A stretch of DNA of 64,000 nt from Acanthopleura granulata (Eukaryota > Mollusca > Polyplacophora > Chitonida > Chitonidae), in NCBI GenBank assembly GCA_016165875.1, contig JABBOT010000080.1, forward strand, positions 19,850,141-19,914,140. Direction: 5' to 3'. The notes below the pieces were generated by a model. That model searched no databases and was not told the DNA's origin. It saw only the letters and a list, made by a program, of their open reading frames with translations. How positions within the stretch are numbered: the stretch's first letter is position 1; each line of letters starts with the position of its first letter. The position numbers and the translations under genes are program-made. Shown piece after piece: positions 63,601 to 64,000 of the stretch.

Positions 63601-63960
63601 GACATGGTTAGTTGAATCACTTTTAAGAGTCTAGTATCGGATATGCTCAGTGTATACATGTACACTTTAAATCTTTAGCATCTTGCCAACAGAGATGGTG
63701 AATGGGGATTCATACTGCATCTTTCAGATCTGTCTCTGTGTCCAGTTACACTGTGACCTTTCTTTTAAGGTTCAGGTTTACTGCAGCCTGTTGCAAGCTT
63801 GATATGTAGTCAGCACATAAGATACAAGGAGCATAATAATATAGTAGCTGTGTATTAGTGATTTATTTGTCTGAAACAGGAAGTGTCCTTACCGAGAGTG
63901 TTCCGGATATTCAGAGGGTTAGGTTTACGCCACCTGGTGGTTGTAAGTGACACGAATGAG
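21458..63960 (+). CDS. CLCN7: ClC-7-type lysosomal Cl-/H+ exchanger, 21 spliced exons, partial at both ends
   Basis: This spliced gene encodes a CLC-family 2Cl-/H+ exchanger of the ClC-6/ClC-7 branch, which in animals works in late endosome and lysosome membranes, ClC-7 with the partner Ostm1. The exons at 21458, 27325, 32019, 37982, 38665, 43336, 44347, 44968, 46462, 48847, 49424, 50331, 51276, 53756, 56669, 57406, 58856, 61472, 62286, 62630 and 63880 sum to 771 codons with consistent phases. Human ClC-7 has about 805 residues. Seen in order: an acidic cytosolic N-terminus, membrane helices, [27 protein letters not shown], then two CBS domains with a short ClC-7-like spacer. ClC-7 is preferred over ClC-6 because of [22 protein letters not shown] and YESxxYDxxEN. 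The C-terminal exon is outside the window and the true first exon of the long form is not identified. Confidence 0.95.
22072..22198 (-). mobile_element. SINE family A fragment, diverged
   Basis: The reverse complement shows ggcttcctctcc, then gggtcctcctac and atgtcattgagtacagcata, with an internal deletion. Confidence 0.65.
22262..22450 (+). mobile_element. SINE family B, diverged fragment
   Basis: Only the middle is recognisable: ggttgacccagtgttgaga, tcatatctggtgtctttatc and atggtgttccagtg. Confidence 0.55.
23690..24095 (+). mobile_element. Repeat family D, plus copy
   Basis: About 400 bp matching the reverse complement of 39712-40120 along its length: gccctttcaaacgctc, tcacatctgcctgattt, tatatgagttaaatag and cagtttgtattct. 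No coding sequence; it may be a non-autonomous DNA element. Confidence 0.8.
24096..26864. other. Intronic sequence before the alternative first exon
   Basis: No coding evidence. There is a (TA)n run near 25883. The last 500 bp are less AT-rich and lead into the candidate promoter. Confidence 0.55.
26865..26890 (+). promoter_or_regulatory. Candidate TATA-box core promoter for the alternative first exon
   Basis: TATAAAGGGG at 26865-26874 is followed by an initiator-like ccttcagc near 26883-26890, then the leader and ATG at 27041. The spacing of roughly 20 bp is slightly short for TATA to start site. It is supported only by motif and position relative to the 27041 exon. Confidence 0.35.
26891..27022 (+). 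other. Upstream ORF in the leader of the alternative first exon
   Basis: An ATG at 26891 opens 43 codons ending in TAG at 27020-27022, in the same frame as the 27041 start and only 18 nt before it. If the leader begins near 26886, ribosomes would meet this uORF first, which usually lowers initiation at the main ATG. It may also be chance. Confidence 0.3.
27041..27160 (+). CDS. CLCN7: Candidate alternative first coding exon of CLCN7 (short N-terminal isoform)
   Basis: An ATG with A at -3 opens 40 codons ([10 protein letters not shown] ... QIITKLQ) that run without a stop to the donor cttcag|gtaaat. The exon ends in phase 0 and so joins directly to the phase-0 exon at 27325. An in-frame TAG at 27020-27022 and the absence of a pyrimidine-rich acceptor argue that this is a start exon and not an internal one. 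A TATA-like box lies about 176 bp upstream. The peptide is basic, unlike the acidic segment at 21458 that it would replace, so the two isoforms would differ in their cytosolic sorting region. No homologue of this peptide is known to me. Confidence 0.5.
27325..27414 (+). CDS. CLCN7: CLCN7 exon 2: cytosolic N-terminus
   Basis: Thirty codons, phase 0 to 0, between tttcag and gtaagc. It reads [10 protein letters not shown] ... RLISKYE. The terminal KYE, joined to the next exon, recreates the KYESxxYDxxEN motif found just before helix B in ClC-6 and ClC-7, which fixes the frame. Confidence 0.85.
28213..28280 (-). mobile_element. SINE family A 3' fragment
   Basis: Only the 3' module is present: ctcccaccataatgctggct and gtgaaatattcttgagtacg in reverse complement. 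Confidence 0.75.
29346..29437 (+). repeat. 18-bp repeat, five copies (IGCCN if translated)
   Basis: The unit attggttgctgtaacatt repeats about five times and keeps a frame reading (I/V)GCCN. No splice context or homology suggests coding, so I treat it as a short intronic minisatellite. Confidence 0.8.
29818..30180 (+). mobile_element. SINE family B, full length with tRNA-like head
   Basis: Head cacctcggtggcctagcgtc gives an A-box-like stretch and gggatcaatcacgggtc a B-box-like one. The body shares ggttagagcaagaaaaca and the end gaaaaattgttgagtacaa with the other copies. Confidence 0.83.
30181..32018. other. Intron 2, no features recognised
   Basis: AT-rich sequence; short frames only. Confidence 0.6.
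32019..32084 (+). CDS. CLCN7: CLCN7 exon 3: conserved YD..EN motif before helix B
   Basis: Twenty-two codons, phase 0 to 0, bounded by gctttcag and gtaggt. [20 protein letters not shown] aligns with human ClC-7 SLDYDNSENQLFLEEERR. The segment is cytosolic and directly precedes the first membrane helix. Confidence 0.9.
32085..36206. other. Intron 3, first part, no features recognised
   Basis: AT-rich, with no repeat family or coding sequence I can support. A possible SINE remnant (aaaaattcttaagtatagtg) lies near 33858. Confidence 0.55.
36207..36715 (+). repeat. 35-bp minisatellite in intron 3
   Basis: About 14 imperfect copies of a 35-bp unit, near ctaggacagggaatatatgc followed by catctttgggtggct. 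The most regular part is 36360-36500. I see no similarity to any exon of the gene. Confidence 0.9.
37186..37398 (-). mobile_element. SINE family A copy
   Basis: The 3' module and body are in reverse orientation; the head remnant ggttagcgtgttagtgcag is at the right end. The copy lies about 230 bp from another minus-strand copy at 37626. Confidence 0.85.
37626..37881 (-). mobile_element. SINE family A, near full length
   Basis: In reverse it runs from gaggttagcgcgctagcac through ctcatgctggcttcctctcc to the AAATA tail. It ends about 100 bp before exon 4, so it lies close to that acceptor. Confidence 0.9.
37982..38114 (+). CDS. CLCN7: CLCN7 exon 4: first membrane helix (helix B)
   Basis: 133 nt between ttctacag and gtatcc, phase 0 start and phase 1 end. 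It encodes [10 protein letters not shown] followed by a long hydrophobic stretch ([20 protein letters not shown]). The basic residues before the helix fit the cytosolic side, as in ClC-7 TVEIKRWVIC. Confidence 0.93.
38160..38512 (+). mobile_element. SINE family C, diverged, with AAATA tail
   Basis: Body tgtgtgcgaaagctcctttg, aaatgtcggttgtttatcct and ggtttcctccact, then aaaaatcttagatcatgg and aaataaacaaataaataaat. It fills most of intron 4. Confidence 0.5.
38665..38774 (+). CDS. CLCN7: CLCN7 exon 5: luminal loop and helix C
   Basis: 110 nt between atatcag and gtgagt. The split codon T|AT gives Tyr, then [20 protein letters not shown] and a hydrophobic helix ending VTYVE. The final Glu is the E of the EP(V/A)AAGSGIP motif completed by the next exon, which confirms the junction. 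Confidence 0.94.
38988..39085 (+). mobile_element. SINE family A 3' fragment
   Basis: The module tttcctcccaccatgatgtg, then gtgaaatatttttgagtgcg and an AAATA-type tail, downstream of exon 5. Confidence 0.85.
39712..40120 (-). mobile_element. Repeat family D, minus copy
   Basis: Inverted partner of 23690-24095. Blocks gagcgtttgaaagggc, aaatcaggcagatgtgaca and cagaatacaaactg are in reverse order. The two copies flank exons 2 to 5. Confidence 0.8.
40124..40222 (+). mobile_element. SINE family A 3' fragment
   Basis: Has gtttcctcccaccataatgg, gtgaaatattcttgaataca and an aaataaataaat tail. It directly abuts the minus-strand copy of repeat family D. Confidence 0.88.
40223..42535. other. Intron 5, middle part
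   Basis: Non-coding. A diverged SINE family A end (aagtgaaatatagtcttgag) is visible near 40602. Nothing else recognised. Confidence 0.55.
42536..42674 (+). mobile_element. SINE family A 3' half
   Basis: Begins near gggaaggtccgtcagcaaac and ends gtgaaatattcttgagtacg with an aatcaaataaa tail, about 145 bp before the exon 7 relic. Confidence 0.88.
42818..42868 (+). pseudogene. Decayed duplicate of CLCN7 exon 7 in intron 5
   Basis: The reading [17 protein letters not shown] parallels exon 7 [18 protein letters not shown]. From CCA to TTG, 29 of 39 bases match 44353-44391. A pyrimidine-rich tract and AG at 42816-42817 sit where the parent acceptor sits. The first codon is AAG (Lys), so the gating glutamate is lost. 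It lies upstream of exon 6, out of order, and the copy loses similarity before the parent's donor, so it looks like a dead copy and not a usable alternative exon. Confidence 0.55.
43336..43479 (+). CDS. CLCN7: CLCN7 exon 6: GSGIP anion-selectivity region
   Basis: 48 codons, phase 0 to 0, between attacag and gtgagt. It starts [20 protein letters not shown] and ends [13 protein letters not shown]. The serine of GSGIP (43351-43353) lines the central anion site in CLC proteins and matches ClC-7. Human ClC-7 and ClC-6 read EPVAAGSGIP, so the first Ala is a mild substitution. The last 115 nt of the exon are the founder unit of the 127-bp array that follows. Confidence 0.97.
43365..44140 (+). repeat. 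127-bp tandem array founded by exon 6 and its splice donor
   Basis: Units start at 43365 (exon 6 itself), 43492, 43619, 43746 and 43873, each exactly 127 bp apart. A shortened unit starts near 44000 and a diverged one near 44076. Each full unit carries the last 115 nt of exon 6 and the donor GGAAAG|GTGAGT, giving decoy donors after 43606, 43733, 43860 and 43987 besides the real one after 43479. The copies share changes absent from the exon, such as GLEVV for GLGVV. No unit has an acceptor. Reading through the first donor meets TAA in the next unit. Confidence 0.95.
44347..44430 (+). CDS. CLCN7: CLCN7 exon 7: gating glutamate (GK|EGP)
   Basis: 28 codons, phase 0 to 0, between gtttccag and gtgagt: [20 protein letters not shown] and a basic end. 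The first codon (GAA, 44347-44349) is the external gating glutamate of CLC proteins, which couples Cl- to H+ movement. It is present here, which supports exchanger and not channel activity. Confidence 0.97.
44968..45126 (+). CDS. CLCN7: CLCN7 exon 8: helices G-H with proton glutamate
   Basis: 53 codons, phase 0 to 0, between ttttcag and gtatgt. It contains [20 protein letters not shown] and [16 protein letters not shown], very close to human ClC-7. The first Glu of SLEE (45082-45084) corresponds to the internal proton glutamate of CLC exchangers, so both coupling glutamates are kept. Confidence 0.97.
45691..45712 (+). pseudogene. Small relic copy of the end of exon 8 in intron 8
   Basis: 19 of 22 bases match 45108-45129, the exon 8 end that encodes SLTWRV and the start of its donor. 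The reading is SVTWRVV. It lies about 580 bp downstream of the parent. The match is short and might be chance. Confidence 0.35.
45835..46050 (+). repeat. 54-bp repeat, four near-identical copies, intron 8
   Basis: Units beginning ttgactgtgtacctaaggta start at 45835, 45889, 45943 and 45997, with almost no differences, so the array is young. No exon similarity was seen. Confidence 0.93.
46140..46435 (+). repeat. Three imperfect copies of a roughly 90-bp unit, intron 8
   Basis: Shared blocks gtaaagcaaatga, gaggcattta and gttgacagagtaacatca recur at about 46160, 46291 and 46342. The middle copy is shortened. The array directly follows the 54-bp array and ends just before exon 9. Confidence 0.7.
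46462..46572 (+). CDS. CLCN7: CLCN7 exon 9: helix I and loop
   Basis: 37 codons, phase 0 to 0, between gttttcag and gtcagt. [15 protein letters not shown] followed by [12 protein letters not shown] matches ClC-7 [15 protein letters not shown] and SSPGLINFGRF. This exon is one of the best discriminators of ClC-7 from ClC-6, which has LFCSMSATF here. Confidence 0.96.
46835..47155 (+). mobile_element. SINE family B copy
   Basis: Contains gcattgagaggttagagcaa, ggtgtcatgtctggtgtctt and ctggaaaattgttgc, in the same order as in 3296 and 29818. It follows exon 9. Confidence 0.82.
47156..48411. other. Intron 9, no features recognised
   Basis: A minus-strand open frame of 132 codons crosses 47308-47706 but has no homology or splice logic and is treated as chance. 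Confidence 0.6.
48412..48720 (+). mobile_element. SINE family C copy
   Basis: tRNA-like head ggaaagcggttaagtgtgct tgcc, then tgtacgtgtgggaaagttca, aaggtcagtagtttgcc and ggtttcctccacctgg. It ends about 130 bp before exon 10. Confidence 0.65.
48847..48901 (+). CDS. CLCN7: CLCN7 exon 10: start of helix J
   Basis: 55 nt between tttgcag and gtaagt, phase 0 start and phase 1 end. It encodes [18 protein letters not shown](G), matching ClC-7 EIPVFIAMGVVGG. The split Gly codon is completed by the next exon. Confidence 0.94.
49424..49484 (+). CDS. CLCN7: CLCN7 exon 11: helix J, cytosolic loop
   Basis: 61 nt between ttacacag and gtgagt, phase 1 start and phase 2 end. It encodes (G)[19 protein letters not shown](R), matching ClC-7 GGVLGAVFNALNYWLTMFR. 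Confidence 0.94.
50331..50499 (+). CDS. CLCN7: CLCN7 exon 12: helix K and His/Gly-rich luminal loop
   Basis: 169 nt between ggttttag and gtatgt, phase 2 start and phase 0 end. It encodes a helix ending [10 protein letters not shown], then NQCYHPQ and a loop [19 protein letters not shown]. Human ClC-7 has FVLIYSSRDCQPLQGG at the same place, so the helix and the luminal Cys are conserved while the His/Gly run is specific to this gene. Confidence 0.94.
51276..51369 (+). CDS. CLCN7: CLCN7 exon 13: luminal loop before helix L
   Basis: 94 nt between ctgacag and gtaatt, phase 0 start and phase 1 end. [20 protein letters not shown] aligns with ClC-7 [20 protein letters not shown], including the second luminal Cys. 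Confidence 0.94.
51543..51682 (+). mobile_element. SINE family A with internal deletion
   Basis: The body tgtgagttcaagtccagctc to ggatggtcgtgggt is joined directly to ggcatgaaataccaatt and the tail, missing about 80-100 bp of the 3' module. Confidence 0.85.
51683..52789. other. Intron 13, unclassified, possibly old transposon
   Basis: 52060-52530 is less AT-rich than its surroundings and has a different texture (aagatcaaacaaagaaacac, ctagactaaatttaatacat). It may be a transposon or LTR remnant, but I see no terminal repeats or protein. Confidence 0.35.
52790..52900 (+). repeat. Repeat family E copy
   Basis: Shares gatatcatcctactttccaa acaagctttaaaacacctt and an upstream aaaacttacattt block with the other two copies. 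A long minus-strand open frame over this area is probably accidental. Confidence 0.55.
53148..53225 (+). mobile_element. tRNA-like SINE head fragment
   Basis: gtagctcagtgagtgaggta resembles a tRNA A-box region and gggttcagtcgc a B box about 50 nt later. It does not have the pairing of a real tRNA, so it is a SINE head or degenerate copy. Confidence 0.4.
53388..53640 (+). mobile_element. SINE family A, near full length
   Basis: Head ggcctctgtgaccgaggtta ttagcacgctag to tail aataaataaatgaata, about 115 bp before exon 14. Confidence 0.92.
53756..53925 (+). CDS. CLCN7: CLCN7 exon 14: helices L-N with GVFVPS
   Basis: 170 nt between ttggcag and gtgagc, phase 1 start and phase 0 end. It holds [20 protein letters not shown] and [17 protein letters not shown] corresponds to the GxFxP anion-binding motif at helix N, and [12 protein letters not shown] is nearly the ClC-7 sequence. 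Confidence 0.97.
54630..54745 (+). repeat. Repeat family E copy
   Basis: Has ggtgctgaaacttgcatttt, then agcatccttccttccaaaca and gctcagaacacctttctcgg, aligning with 20785 and 52790. Confidence 0.55.
54770..54893 (-). mobile_element. SINE family A fragment
   Basis: The reverse complement shows tcctcccaccataatgctgg and gcgaaatattcttgggtgga. The AAATA tail is lost. Confidence 0.82.
56248..56378 (-). mobile_element. SINE family A fragment
   Basis: The reverse complement shows ggatggtcgtgggttcccc, tcctcccaccataatactgg, and the tail as tttatttagtttatt on the plus strand. Confidence 0.85.
56669..56845 (+). CDS. CLCN7: CLCN7 exon 15: helices O-R
   Basis: 59 codons, phase 0 to 0, between tcaacag and gtaagt. 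[20 protein letters not shown] then [20 protein letters not shown] matches ClC-6/7. The residue before GLP is Phe (TTC, 56783-56785) where human ClC-7 has TYGFP and ClC-6 has TYGLP. Confidence 0.97.
57406..57491 (+). CDS. CLCN7: CLCN7 exon 16: end of membrane domain, linker to CBS1
   Basis: 86 nt between gtttcag and gtaagt, phase 0 start and phase 2 end. [20 protein letters not shown] matches ClC-7 [20 protein letters not shown]. It ends in a split codon AA|T (Asn) completed at 58856. Confidence 0.95.
57833..58855 (+). repeat. 38-bp minisatellite founded by the acceptor and start of exon 17
   Basis: About 26 units of 38 bp, consensus from tgatgtgatgaacacccctg to ttttcctctcag, fill the end of intron 16. 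The unit equals the exon 17 acceptor (ttctcag) plus its first bases tgatgtgatgaacgcccctg. Most units therefore hold a pyrimidine tract and AG, that is, decoy acceptors. The period is not a multiple of 3. Translating from a decoy meets TGA in the next unit (CTC TCA GTG ATG TGA). The last unit, before 58825, is closest to the exon (ctgtagctgtgttcag). Confidence 0.95.
58856..58976 (+). CDS. CLCN7: CLCN7 exon 17: CBS domain 1
   Basis: 121 nt between ttctcag and gtaaga, starting in phase 2 and ending in phase 0. (N)[20 protein letters not shown] followed by [16 protein letters not shown] aligns with ClC-7 [20 protein letters not shown] and NGFPVVE. CBS domains are cytosolic regulatory modules that bind nucleotides in several CLCs. 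The acceptor and first 30 or so nt of this exon are the founder of the 38-bp array immediately upstream. Confidence 0.95.
59103..59175 (+). mobile_element. tRNA-like SINE head fragment
   Basis: Stretch tctagtgatagatgtgtggt followed by attggttcaagtccgcagct, a good B-box match. No clear acceptor stem is present. Confidence 0.35.
59373..59600 (+). repeat. 47-bp repeat, nearly five copies, intron 17
   Basis: The unit ataattgtcagtttattatc, then tgtgtggataggaaaatcag and ctcaaaa, repeats at 47-bp spacing with few changes. Confidence 0.9.
59628..59852 (+). mobile_element. SINE family A, 5' truncated
   Basis: Starts acccaagagcctctcaacaa, continues tgtgagttcaagtccctctc, and ends with an aaataaatgaataaat tail. 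Confidence 0.88.
59853..61212. other. Intron 17, second part, no features recognised
   Basis: AT-rich with poly-T runs; no coding evidence. Confidence 0.6.
61213..61238. repeat. Poly-A run
   Basis: About 25 A in a row in intron 17, with no recognisable retroposed body just upstream. Confidence 0.9.
61472..61540 (+). CDS. CLCN7: CLCN7 exon 18: end of CBS1
   Basis: 23 codons, phase 0 to 0, between gttgttag and gtaagt. [18 protein letters not shown] matches ClC-7 [18 protein letters not shown]. The short stretch between GFPV and GLILRSQL is ClC-7-like; ClC-6 has a long insertion there. Confidence 0.96.
62286..62372 (+). CDS. CLCN7: CLCN7 exon 19: linker between CBS domains
   Basis: 29 codons, phase 0 to 0, acceptor ggcctaag and donor gtgagt. 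[24 protein letters not shown] corresponds to ClC-7 VFVERSN and LKDFRDAYPRFP. The acceptor tract is weak in pyrimidines. Confidence 0.9.
62403..62629 (+). repeat. 52-58-bp tandem array founded by the acceptor and start of exon 20
   Basis: Four units start near 62403, 62457, 62515 and 62568, followed by the real exon junction at 62620-62650. Each carries a version of taattgtag|gatataacaa, then agtgatgaggataaagctc and a pyrimidine tract. Units three and four keep usable-looking AGs at 62529 and about 62577. Translation from the unit three acceptor reaches TAG in unit four. Confidence 0.9.
62630..62713 (+). CDS. CLCN7: CLCN7 exon 20: start of CBS domain 2
   Basis: 28 codons, phase 0 to 0, between aattgtag and gtaagt. 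The conserved part is [16 protein letters not shown], matching ClC-7 MDLSEFMNPSPYTV. The acceptor and first 30 or so nt of the exon are repeated upstream at 62403-62629. Confidence 0.95.
62714..63879. other. Intron 20, no features recognised
   Basis: AT-rich, no repeat family seen. Confidence 0.6.
63880..63960 (+). CDS. CLCN7: CLCN7 exon 21: CBS domain 2 (last exon in window)
   Basis: 27 codons, phase 0 to 0, between gaaacag and gtaagt. [20 protein letters not shown] followed by VVSDTNE matches ClC-7 [20 protein letters not shown]. Homology predicts about 30 more residues (VVGLxTRKDL and tail) in one or more exons past the window end. Confidence 0.96.
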
Positions 63961-64000
63961 GTAAGTTGAGATAACTTGTTTCTTGCCTCTCTGTTAGATA

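Overview
The window is animal nuclear DNA. It is AT-rich, has long introns with GT-AG splice junctions, and is full of short interspersed elements with tRNA-like heads and AAATA-type tails. The dominant repeat, with a 3' module about 'aagtgaaatattcttgag', resembles SINEs I associate with molluscs and other lophotrochozoans. A mollusc or a relative such as a brachiopod is my inference and is not proven here.

One gene is readable, on the plus strand: an orthologue of CLCN7, the lysosomal 2Cl-/H+ exchanger ClC-7. I can place 21 coding exons from 21458 to 63960. Together they give 2313 nt, exactly 771 codons, with compatible splice phases at every junction. Both ends of the coding sequence are incomplete: the exon at 21458 starts at a splice acceptor, and the last roughly 30 residues after the second CBS domain lie past the window. 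A separate first exon (27041-27160) with its own ATG, a TATA-like box and an in-frame uORF joins in phase to exon 2, so a second promoter and N-terminus are likely.

Layout: 1-21457 has no recognisable coding sequence apart from one weak 49-nt exon candidate, and holds SINEs, minisatellites and a perfect 25-bp inverted repeat. Region 21458-38774 carries the cytosolic N-terminus and first membrane helices in widely spaced exons. Region 43336-57491 carries the transport core: GSGIP, the gating glutamate in GKEGP, the proton glutamate in SLEE, and GVFVPS. Region 58856-63960 carries the CBS domains.

The most unusual feature is that three separate tandem arrays inside this gene are built from its own exon edges. 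A 127-bp unit repeats the end of exon 6 with its splice donor. A 38-bp unit (about 26 copies) repeats the splice acceptor and start of exon 17. A roughly 52-58-bp unit (4 copies) repeats the acceptor and start of exon 20. Where I translated the extension produced by a decoy site, it ran into a stop. A decayed copy of exon 7, with lysine in place of the gating glutamate, lies upstream of exon 6, and a small relic of the end of exon 8 lies in its own intron. Recurrent exon-edge duplication in one gene is the observation most worth following up.
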